NCBI GenBank assembly: GCA_029465975.1
Contig: CM055762.1
Location: forward strand, 2,542,001-2,606,000
DNA length: 64,000 nucleotides
Direction: 5' to 3'
Source of the DNA: Dallia pectoralis
Taxonomy: Eukaryota > Chordata > Actinopteri > Esociformes > Umbridae
A program made the position numbers and the translations under genes. Shown piece after piece: positions 13,314 through 25,300 of this stretch (the first letter of the stretch is position 1; the number at the start of each line of letters is the position of its first letter). The notes under the pieces are model-generated. The model saw only the letters and a program-made list of their open reading frames with translations. It did not search any database and had not been told where the DNA came from.

Positions 13314-13368
13314 ATGAATCCCAGTAACAGCACTGGAGCTGGTGGGATGGAGCCCTGGAACTATAACA
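13314..13368 (+). CDS. chrm4: chrm4 first coding exon (inferred)
   Basis: ATG in context CACCATGA, then 18 codons (MNPSNSTGAGGMEPWNYN) and one base, followed by the donor A|GTAAGT at 13369. The phase-1 end joins the acceptor at 27837 (polypyrimidine then CAG) without breaking frame and forms Ser19. The peptide has an NST sequon at residue 5 and suits the short glycosylated N-terminus of this receptor family. Mammalian CHRM4 coding sequence is a single exon, so this split is unusual. Transcript data would settle it. Confidence 0.72.
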
Positions 13369-16300
13369 GTAAGTTAGATTTATAATGCACTTTATGAATT
13401 ACACATGTGAAAGAGGAGACCAGGGTGTGTTAAAGTGTTAATAGAGATCACAATATAGATGACAATGTATCCACATGGTCTAATTAAGGCTGTGTACATC
13501 ACATGTCACAGAGTTTCAGTATCATGAGCGTTATATTTGATTCCCAAAGGATTGGAGATGTTATTATTTTTTCTCGTCAGATGACCGAATCCAACCCCGG
13601 AAAAACGTATATTATACAATTACGCAATGCACGATTTACTAATTAGAAACAGTAATGTAAGATACTATTGTGTACTACTTATGGTTGTTAACTTGTTCAA
13701 ATTTGATACAGTCAAAGTGAACAAAAAATAATGTTTGCGTTGTTTCAACTTGGTTATACTGTGATAAATCTGAGATAAATCTGTGATAAATCTGTGATAA
13801 ATCTGTGATAAATCTGTGATGGTTATACTTTAATAACTACACAGCCTTTGTGTTTCATGAGAAAATTGATCTGTGCAAAAATACAAACAATTCTTTTTTT
13901 GTATTAAATTGGATTACAGTAGGCTATTTATCTTTTCATCAACCTAGTAAGCAAAAGGATGTTATTTTAGATTAATTAAAATTACTTTACCAGATCTTGA
14001 CATTACTCTGGTTTTAGGCTGTGAAAAAGGGTTTAAAGGTAACGAACAAATAAATGATAATAATATAGGGAAGACCGGAGATAAAAGTAAGACCTTTTGT
14101 TTGAGTGTCAGTAACTCAGAGGTAGTTTGTGCTATAGGTCTCTCAGACACAATGGCAGATTATGTAAATTAGTGTCATATACAGGGAGTTCAGTTGTGAC
14201 AACCTACTCCACAACTGGGGTGAGTTGTAACACTAGCTGGTGAATATGTAACAGTGAGAGGTAATTAACCTAAAATAAGATCCACACTATAAAATGTATA
14301 CAATAACGTCATTAAAGAATAAAGAAGACGTCTTTTTTATGTTACATTAACTGAAAACCATATTTGTGTGTGTTAGTTTGAGTGTGCATCTGTGTGTTCA
14401 CTGTATTCCTGATTTTGCATGCATAACATTTTTGTGAACTGTTACAATCAATCAAATGTATTTTTACAGCCCTTTTTACAACAAAGTTGTCACAAAGTGC
14501 TTTTACAATCACCCAGCCTGAATCCGACAGAGCACACATCAACAAGTTGAACAAGAAACCAGTTGAACAAGTTGATACACGGCGGCTAGAAAAAAAACTC
14601 CCTGAAGATCTGATTTAGGAAGAAACCTAGAGAGGAACCAGGCTCTGAGGGATCACCAGTCCTCCTCTGCCGGTGCTGGGCGAGTTTATGACAGTTAATA
14701 TTATACAGTGCAAGCAGGCAATGTGCGAGCATCTTAAAAACCAAAACAGTCCAGGACAACCATCCACACAACAACCACGACAATTAAATAGCTAACTGTT
14801 TAAGATATGTGGGTGTGAAGAATGCAAATAATCAATGTAATCTATGGCTACTTTAGGGGATGTAAGTTGCAACATCGCATTTACATTAGAATGAACGCTA
14901 GGCAGAAAAAAATATGATAAAAAAAGACTTTCTTATTTGAAAATCAATTTTTTGGTTATATAATTCGCTGACAGAGACATGCTTCTCATGTGAGCTCGAA
15001 AAGGAGATGGGAGTCTACGATATTGATGACATCACCAACAGACAGTGTTAAAACTAACCCAGTGTTGCACATTTCCCGTTCTTCCCTATTCATTTAATAT
15101 CCTAATGTAATGGTGAGGGTTTAGTATGCTTAGTAGATATCGTATTTTTAACCAGAACTTTATTTTTTTTTATTATCCAGTTTCATAGAGAGATGTTTAG
15201 AAACACCTCATATTGTTATTATGAACAAATGTTTTTCTAAAATGATGTAATACAATTTCCCCATTTGTGCAGACCATTTTGTTTCTGTAATATTGCAACT
15301 TGCACACACGTTTACTCACCTATCAACCTGAGTTTGCATTGCAGGCAGCAGAGCAAACATGAGAGAGTCGATAGATAGGACACAATGAGACCAGCAAATC
15401 ACTGCTTACCAAGCCCCACTGATCAATCGGTGTCACCCACTGGGCTTTCCAGCTATTCATCAGCTAGTGAAAGAGTCAAGGAATAAACCTCGAATCATGT
15501 TATCATTACATCCGATGGAGTGGAGTAAAGACTGTAAACACCAAAAATGTGTCGCCGTCCAATCACCTATGGACCTCACTGTAAACCGTGTACACCTGCC
15601 TTACAGTCTGAATACTCCAGTCCCTTACCCACGCTGCACCTGCCACTGGCACAAATACATCATTCCATCGTTCCATCCTTCAATCAAGGCTCTCGGCAGT
15701 CGGGTGTCTCTGGAAGAACTTAGTGTTTGGAACATTACAATGGTGGGTTTGGACGCAGGGAATTGCCTGAACCTCATTGAGATGCAAAGCTTTCTCTGCA
15801 GCCAATTGGAAACAAGCATCCCAATCGTCTCGTCAGTGGCGTCTGCACACAGACACCCAGAGCTCTTTGAACGTCTTACAATTGGGACGGCAGCAATCCT
15901 GCTCATGCCTCCATCTAGAAACTTCCACAGATGACTGAAGTGTGTCTGGGTTTTCGTCGCGTTAAAATCCTTTCCCTGTTTTAGGCCATGATTGTTGAGC
16001 TTTGCATGAATCGCCCGGTAGGCAACTAACTGGTCTGAAATGAATTGGCCAGGAAAGACAGTGGATGAAGTCTGGAAATCCGTTGCCATATCAACCCAGT
16101 CTAATCAATTAGAGATCCAATTTCTAACCCTAACCCAATTTCAGTTTGATCAGTGATGATGCTGCTTTGGCTGTCCAGCTGCCACACCCCCTGTCCATCT
16201 GCAAACACCCCCTGTCCTTAGTGCCACACCCTCTGTCCATCCGCCACACCCCTGTCCATCCGCCACACCCCCTGTCCATCTGCAAACACCCCCTGTCCTT

Positions 16301-19300
16301 AGTGCCACACCCTCTGTCCATCCGCCACACCCCTGTCCATCTGCCACACCCCTGTCCATCTGCCACACCCCCTGTCCATCCGCCACACCGCCTGTCCATC
16401 TGCCACACCCCCGTCCATCCGCCACACCCCCTGTCCTGAGTGCCACACCCTCTGTCCATCCGCCACACCCCTGTCCATCTGCCACACCCCCTGTCCTGAG
16501 TGCCACACCCTCTGTCCATCCGCCACACCCCCTGTCCATCTGCCACACCCCCTGTCCAGCTGCCACACCCCCTGTCCTGAGTGCCACACCCTCTGTCCAT
16601 CCGCCACACCCCTGTCCATCCGCCACACCCCCTGTCCATCTGCCACACCCACTGTCCATCTGCCACACCCCCTGTCCATCTGCCACACCCCCTGTCCTGA
16701 GTGCCACGCAAGTGGGGAAGATTGGCAGCAATGTTGCCTGTAGATCGTCCACATGTGTGAAACCAATTGAGGATTTAGGGAAATTCACTCAGCTAAAAAC
16801 TGAACTCCATCCTTCAAGTATATACAGTTCAGTCAGAGAGACTGCAGTGAAGATTAATGTATATATATTCATATAATCATCCTTTAATCGGGTCATGTGC
16901 TAAACACAACCCCCATTATAAACCAATATGTCCCATTCCCTTGCCTGCTTTGTAACCCAGTTTTATGACTGGCGCTGCTGCAGCACTGTTTTGTGCCAAC
17001 GGCGGGCACAGATGTTTTTTGCACTGGTACAGACTGGCACAGACTAAGCTGCATGATAGCAATGCCCAGGCTCTCGAGGGCACATTTCATGCCCTCTACA
17101 GATGCATAAGCTTCAAGAATTCGGTCAGCTCTGATTCAGGGAGGAATGGATCATCTTTCTTAGGGTTCAGACTTCATGAAACTGTCGGCTCCACGTGGAA
17201 AATCAAGTGGCATTTTATCTGCTTTACTTCAATGCTTTCCCATGATCCTCTGTGGATTATTCTGTGCTATTGTGTTATGTTCACTTATCCTATGCTATTC
17301 CAACTCGACTTTCATAATTTTGTATTATGTACTGTATTATTTGTGTGTGTATATATTGATGTAGGACAACATATTTGAACCCACTTCCTAATATGATGTT
17401 GTTCCTGGTCAAGACTGTAGAGGCAAGGATTCTACAAGACCCCTAAAGACGTCCTGTCGTATCTGGCACCAAGACATTAGCAGCAGATTCTTAAAGTAGT
17501 GTAAGCTGTGAGGTTGAGTTGCCATGGATCAGACTTGTTGGTCCAACACATCCCACAGATGCTCAAGCAAATTGAGATCTGGAAACACAGGGCAACACAA
17601 CTCATTTTTCATCATGTTCTGCAAACCATTACTGAACATTGTGTGAAGTGTGGCAGGGCGCATTGCCATCAGGGAATTCCCCAGATCTAAATCTGATTGA
17701 GGATCTGTGGGATGTGCTAGAACAACAGGTCCGATCCACTGCAACTCCACGTTGCAACATAGGACTTAATGGACCTGCTGCCAATGTGTTGGTGTCAGAT
17801 ACCAAATAACGCGTTCTGTGGTCCAGACCTCGGCGCTGACCAACAACATATTAGGCGGAGAGTGAACTTCAGTGTACTGTATATATACATATATATATAA
17901 TATATATATATACATATAATATACATTGTCTACCCTCAGGCTGTGATCCCTGGCTACACATTTGGGATTTAACTGTTGTACAGTCTCAAACTGCTACACT
18001 CTCATCCATTTTGTGGAATCTATGTTAATATTGGATGAGACTGCCTTTCTTCTTTTAGCCAATATTATAGATCATAAAATGGGAAGGATGTTGGTTGATG
18101 ATGGCGTTCGATTGTGATCAGTGGCTGAAATGTCAATCAAGTCTGGTGGTTTTGCACAATCGTGATGCTGTGGGTGGGAGGGATTAATTGGACAATGCAA
18201 TGATGGACCATCTATCGGTTTGAACCAGACGGCGGTTATTTCTGTTGCTCACGTGCATCAATGAGCCTTGGAACAACACCATGTCGCTTTTATTGGACCT
18301 CCATCGTCTTTTATAGTTTGTCCGTCCTCTTTTATTGTTTGTCCGTCCTCTTTTATAGTTTGTCCGTCCTCTTTTATTGTTTGTCCGTCCTCTTTTATTG
18401 TTTGTCCGTCCTCTTTTATTGTTTGTCCGTCCTCTTTTTTTGTTTGTCCGTCCTCTTTTATTGTTTGTCCGTCCTCTTTTATTGTTTGTCCGTCCTCTTT
18501 TATTGTTTGTCTGTCCTCTTTTATTGTTTGTCCGTCCTCTTTTATTTTTGTCCGTCCTCTTTTATTGTTGGTCCAGCTTCTGACCACTGGTTGGTACTCA
18601 GCACTGCTGACCAGAAGGAAGCTTTGTTGTTTCAGAGATCCTCTGACCCAGTCAACTGGCCATAACCATTTGGCCCGTGTTAAGTAGCTCAGGTCTTTAC
18701 TTCTGCCTATTTCTCTAGCATCCAACATGTTGACTATGAGAGCTGATCTTGCAGACCTTTGGCAAATTAGTTTGTTGAGGTAATCGAAAGAGATTTCACA
18801 TAAAGTCGGAATGGCTTGACGGGCTCATCTTAGTACCATACGGACAAGCCGCTCCCACAACGACCAAATAGGGTTGAGATCCGGAGAATCCATTTTTGAC
18901 ACAATACCATGTGGCTGCTTCTTCCCTAAAGGGTTCTTGCGGAGTTCGGAGCTGAAGGCTATTCCATGCAGGAAATTGCCAAGAATCCGAAGATTGCGTG
19001 CAACAATGTGTATTGCATCCATCACAGAACAGTGCAAAATGTCTCTAACCAGAATAGAAGAATGCGTGTACACCGAGGAGGATGCTGGCCTTCTAGGCAG
19101 AGTTGCAGAAAAATGCCATATCTCAGACTGGCCATTAAAAAGAAAAGATTAAGATGAGAAAAGAGCACAGACACAAGACATAGGGGAAACTCTCTTTCAC
19201 TCTCTTCCTTTCACTTCGCCCATCTATATTCATAATATATTTTTTTAATTCTGGACTTCAAAGCTAAACATGTATGAGGTTCATGTGGATCCATTGCTAT

Positions 19301-22300
19301 TTCATCGTAGGGCCTATATTTCTGATGCTGCTGTGCTCCAACGGGAGATTTGATTATATAAATCATAGTGGATGAAAGATAGACTCTTATTGTAATGGAG
19401 CTCATCCTGACAGCAGTGGCCTATTAACAATGCACAATACCTGCGCTAGCCATGTCCTCTATTTATAGCATCAAAGACAGTACTGGCATTAAATTGAAGC
19501 TCAGATTAAATAATGCATTGTTGCTTCAAGGAACTTCCCACAGCGATTCCAGACCATAACCTAACTGAAACATGCTGACAGGAAACAGGTCTTTTAACAT
19601 AAATGAGTTAGACTAAGGTTCCTTGTAACATGTCTTAGATTTCAATAGTCTACATGATCTCAGACAGTAGTGTGTTCACAGTAGTGTGCTTGTAGTTGTG
19701 TGCTCGCAGTAGTGTGTTCACAGTAGTGTGCTTGCAGTAGTGTGTTCACAGTAGTGTGCTCGTAGTAGTGTGTTCACAGTAGTGTGCTCGTAGTAGTGTG
19801 TTCACAGTAGTGTGCTCGTAGTAGTGTGTACACAGTAGTGTGCTCGCAGTAGTGTGCTCGTAGTAGTGTGTTCACAGTAGTGTGCTCGTAGTAGTGGGTT
19901 CACAGTAGTGTGCTCGTAGTAGTGTGTTCACAGTAGTGTGCCCGTAGTAGTGTGTTCACAGTAGTGTGCTCGTAGTAGTGTGTACACAGTAGTGTGCTCG
20001 CAGTAGTGTGCTTACAGTAGTGTGTTCAGAGTAGTGTGCTCATAGTAGTGTGTTCACAGTAGTGTGCTCATAGTAGTGTGCTCACAGGCAAAGGACACTT
20101 AAATAGCTGTTTTTTATTATAATTACAGTAGCAATGTGGTTATATAGTGGATTTACAGGGACATTTTCTTCAACAACATAGCAAACATGTTCTGTTCCTG
20201 TCCGCCTAGCAGAGCCCAGTGATGTACCTCAGCAGGTAGTTACATGACACTGCATGTAGGCCTTGGTAATGAGGAGAACATGTACCACATCAAGCAGATT
20301 GCAGCACTGAGCGAATCCCATGAGCATCCGGAAGGGGTGTTCACAGAGCTCCATGGCCTATATTTAGACTTATTATTGACTCTCCTTCATGTTTAGAGCT
20401 CAGTGTATCTTCCTATCAATCCAAAAAGTCCCCTCAGTCTAAATGGACTGAGCTACTGTCCCTGTTGTGTAGTCTCATGAGGTAAGAAGACCAATGGCCA
20501 GAGAGCATCATGTGCCATGCCTTGGGCTCATGCACTCCCAGCATTACGAGTAACAGCCCAGATAAACCTCACATTTGACAGTTAAAATAGATTTCCCAAA
20601 ATGATGTTTGGTGCTCATATTTGGGGACAAAGTGTGAATTGGAATATTAATACCAGTGTTCAATATAGCATAAACGTCCATGTTAGAGTCATTTTGAAAA
20701 GTCCTTGGGAGGATGACGTCATCCAGGAGACTTTGAGATGGTCGTTTCAGGCGTTCTTGGAAAGGATGAGTTGGTCAACCAATGATCTGCTAGGATAAAT
20801 ATGTATTTTCATGACTAGTAATTTCCACAGTATCCTTTTGTTTGGCTATATGCCCCCACTATTGCTATAAACAAAAGCAATGTGTTACATAATTATTACC
20901 TCGATTTGAGAAGAAAGATACTTATTATATAATCTAGAAGAACTTAGTCATTACTTTAAACATTTTTTATTTTGCTGTGCTAAGTGGAGATGGACAAGTT
21001 GTTGTGGCTACAACTGATTCCTAAGAGGACTAAGCCTAAGGATAGTGAATGAACTTGACACATGTTTCAAATTAATATTAATGTAGGTAATACAGTGGAT
21101 ATATAAAGTCTACACACCCCTGGTTTTGGTGATATGAAAAAATTAGACAAAGATAAATGATGTCAGAACTTTTCCCTCCTTTAATGTGACCTATAATGTG
21201 AACAATTACATTGAAAAACAAACTGAAATCTTTGAGGGGGAAAAATTACAAACAACCTGGTTGCATAAGTGTGCCCACACTCTTATAACTGGGGATGTGG
21301 CTGTGTTCAGAATTAACCAACACATTCAAACTCATGTTAAATAGAAGTTATTACACACCTGCCATCATTTAAAGTGATAAATCACACAATTCCAGCTATT
21401 CCAATAGGATTTCCCTGACATTTTCTTAGTTGCATCTCCGGTCCGCAGAGAGCTTCCAAAGCATCACATGGATCTAATTGTTGAAAGATATCAGTCAAGA
21501 GAAGGGTACAAAATAATTTCCAAAGCATTAGATATACCATGGAACACAGTGAAGACCGTCATCATCAAGTGGAGAGAATATGGCACAACAGAGACATTAC
21601 CAAGAACCGGATGTCCCTCCAAAATGTATGAAAAGACGAGAAGAAAACTGGTCAGGGAGGCTTTCTAGAGGCCTACAGCAACATTAAAAGAGCTGCAGGA
21701 ATTTCTGTCATGTACTGGCTGTGTAGTACATGTGACAACAATCTCCCATATGGATGGGCTATTGGGTCGGGGGGCATGACGGAAGCCGTCTTTTACGAAG
21801 AGAAACATCCGAGCCTGCGGCTGATGAAAAAACATCAAGTCTCCCAAAACAAGTGGGCAAATGTTTTATGGTCTGACGAAACCAAGGATGAACTTTTTTT
21901 TCAAAAGGTATGTTTGTTGCAAAAAAAACACTGCAAGTCACTCTAAGAACACCTTACCCACTGTGAAGGATGGTGGTGGCAGCATCATGCTTTGGTGCTG
22001 TTTTTCTTCAGCTGGAACTGGGACCCTAATCAGTGTGGAGGGAATAATGAACAGTTTCAAATACCAGGAAATTTTGGCACAAAACCTTCAGGCTGAAGAT
22101 GAAGAGGAAGTTCACCTTTTAACACAACAACGACCCAAAACACACCTCCAAATCCGCAAAAGAAGATTAACGTTTTGAAATGGCCCAGCAAGAGCCCAGA
22201 CCTGAATCCAATTGAACATCCGTGGGGTGATCTGAAGATGGCTGTGCACAAGAGATGTCCTCGCAATCTGACAGATTTGGAGCGCTTTTGCAAAAAAGAG

Positions 22301-25300
22301 TTGGCAAATAGTGCCAAGTCTAGATGTGCCATGCTAATAGACTCCAAGCCAAAAAGAATGAGTGGTTTAATGTAATCAAAAGGTGCTTCAACAAAGTATT
22401 AGTTTAAGGGTGTGCCCACTTATGCAACCAGGTTATTGTTTTATATAAGTTTTATATCGTTTTATGCTAGGCTCGGGTTCTGTTTGAACATGTTTCAATG
22501 CAACGCCATACATGCAGGAATGAGGAATATAACATCCACTTGAGAGAGTCAAATCTGTCTGTTTTGTCTGAGTACATTGTCCCTTGGTGGATCTTTAGCT
22601 GAGAGTTTATTTTTTTCATGCTTTCTACGCCTGATTAATGAATGGATGTAATTGTCAGGAGCATCTGCTGTTTGCGGCACCCTGCTGTTTGGCTTTGGCA
22701 AGTGACGTAAAGAAATGTGCCTCAGAAATGGCTCTGGAACGGTCACAGTCCAGCTACATCACTCTTGGGCAACGGTTATACGTATCGTGGTTCAACAGCA
22801 ACATATATATTATCTTAATATTGAGAATTAAGGAAGTGTACGCTTTCACAGTGACTTCGCCGTTGATGCTTTTAGTTGTGCCTTAGCGTGTCCCTTTTAG
22901 ATAATGCCTGTAATGATAATGGTTAGTTGTGAGACAGGATACACTATAATTGGTGCGTAGAAAATTTACTAATTCGCATGCGTTTACAAGAAAGATAGTT
23001 AAAAGCCTTGTCAGACTGGTGTACAGTTCGTGAAATGTTTAAATGCCGATGTATATAATTTTCCTATGATATACTTAAGCAATTAGACACCAGCAGTGAG
23101 GCACCGTGTATGGCTGTATTATGGCAGAACGCAACACAGAGAGCCTGTACACCAGCCGTAGCTGTGGGACACTATATATGGGTCGTACACTATACTGGCC
23201 ACATATCATGGCTAATATACACAGTACATAAACATAATGCATCTAAGGCCTACATTAATAGCTCCATTAATTATTAAAATCAATCTTTTGTTAGTAACTT
23301 CCTAATGCAGAGACGGATACTTGTCTATTACATTGTGACTTTATGCTTACATCCTATAAATAATAGGAGGCATGTTTAGAGATTTAAAAGAAACTGAAGC
23401 TTACTACCAGTTCCTGGAGAAGGGGTTTAAGTGAGGTGAAGGCAACATGCTCTGTTGTTTATTTACAGTTTTGTTTTATTCCTCAGGTACTATTATCAAA
23501 ACTATGTGATAAAACCTCACTTATTACAAAACTACAAACTTATCACACGTGTGACGCAGCCAGTCTTTCTTTCAAAACTTGCCATAAACATCTTGTCAAC
23601 ACAAAACCATTGATTCAAAATATAAGCTTCTCATGAAATGTCATGAAAACATTTGGTTTAATTACCAAAACACAACATAATGATATCTTTTCAGTTGAGT
23701 CTTATTAACAACCAGTGAATTCAGTAACAAACAATGCAAAATACATGTTTCAAATCTCCCTTAAAAGTAATAAAAGTACTATGCTACAGTATTGTAGAAG
23801 ACAGACTACAGTTCTCACATTAGGCAATACACTTACATTACCCAACATTCACAGAATATATCAATTCCTTACTGTAACATCTATCTTATATAATCAGGTT
23901 GTGATCAATGACGACATCCTCTACAAGCATTTGAGCAAATTTGCACACATATACAGTCAAACTAATTACTAACTACTACTGTAAATGAAAACAAAACATA
24001 GCGTTTAACCAACATTACATTGAATCAAGCCTGTGTTGGGAATTTGGCCACAGATTCTCATCCACATCACAGTTAATGTACTTATTGTTCATGCACCTTG
24101 GGAGAAAACATGACCTGAATGAGGATGGTGCGCCCACAGGGTTGGTGATCATAAACCTTCCACCTTTATACAGATATTAGTTCCTTAATAGTGTTGAGTA
24201 AAGCAGAGTACAGGGGCAGGTAGAGGGTTATGAATCAGGGATAAGTCTGAAACCATGTGGAACCACTACTGGATGGGGGAACCTAACATGGTCCCACACA
24301 ACAGGTGATCTTTCTTGGCGAAAAGTTTGGATGATAGAATTGAAAGTTGATCTTTTTAGATTTAGATCAACAAATCTGCCAGCCTCTGACATGAGGCCTT
24401 GGTTCACCTCATTTACGCACATCTGAAGAGAAGCTCATCAAAAGTCTTGTAAGCATTGTATTGTGAAAGATAATGACCTCATATTAAATATATTTCTATG
24501 GTGACACACTGTGTGACAAGGTGTTGTGAAAAAGTAACAAGTTTAATTTTGTTAAAAGAGTAATTTTGTGTGTTGTACTTTTTCAAAAACAGCCTTTTTT
24601 CATGATCTGCTTTTAGAGTTGTGATATTTTACAACATAAATGTGATAATAGTACCAAAGCCATCAAAAAGAACTGTATAAAGCACTTCCTTCAGAAACAA
24701 TTTCATATGTCATTAGTAATTTCCACTAGACTTAGTAATTCCAAAATCAGACACTAGAAATGTGAAGTACATTTGAGACTCGGACGGTCTCCACAGGGTT
24801 CAGAAGCATTGCCTTCACTTCCACCGCACCTTATTTATAGAACAACCTGCAGATAGTTTGACAGACCCTAACCCAACACTCTTTGGTGTCAAGTGTCCAT
24901 TTTAAAATGTAATCATTATGGTGTTATCTGAGATTAAATTACCTTTGTTTTATATGATTTGAAATGTAAACATGCTCTTTGTGGGCGTGAACTCTCTATG
25001 TAAACACTTTTCACAGGGCACAGCCGTAAAAGAGACCCGAGTCCCAGTCTGTTAACCCTGTATAAAAATGTTTGAACTGTTGCTTTCCTAAACTTGTTCT
25101 ACTCTCTCACACAAACCAGCGGTCCTCCGCACATGCTGAAAACATTGCATTTTAGTGGCGATAACAACTGCCATGTCTAAAAGCGGGTGATGTTGCTGAT
25201 TTTAAATCCCATCGATATCAGCGTTCACAGCTGACTGACTAGCCATTTACACTCTTGCCTCCCCACTTGACCTCCTTCTCACAGACCCCAGTAGCTGAAC

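Larger units (their letters stand above)
17400..18770 (-). mobile_element. Tc1-like transposon relic B, rearranged, with internal minisatellite and foldback
   Basis: On the - strand the C-terminal transposase end is at 17460-17680 (HLWDVLDQQV type), and the N-terminal DNA-binding part is at 18595-18730 (KDLSYLTRAK, then WPVDWVRGS). The middle, 17681-18240, does not belong: it starts with a + oriented piece of the same 3' end (17681-17804) followed by AT-rich sequence. A 21-bp array (18307-18572) interrupts the N-terminal region. Beyond it, 18245-18270 again matches the family (CACGTGCATCAATGAGCCTTGG region). Not functional. Confidence 0.85.

Noticed and set aside
16130..16788. - strand frames of 150-212 codons across the 20-bp minisatellite
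   Set aside because: Same reason: repeat-driven openness in every frame of one strand.
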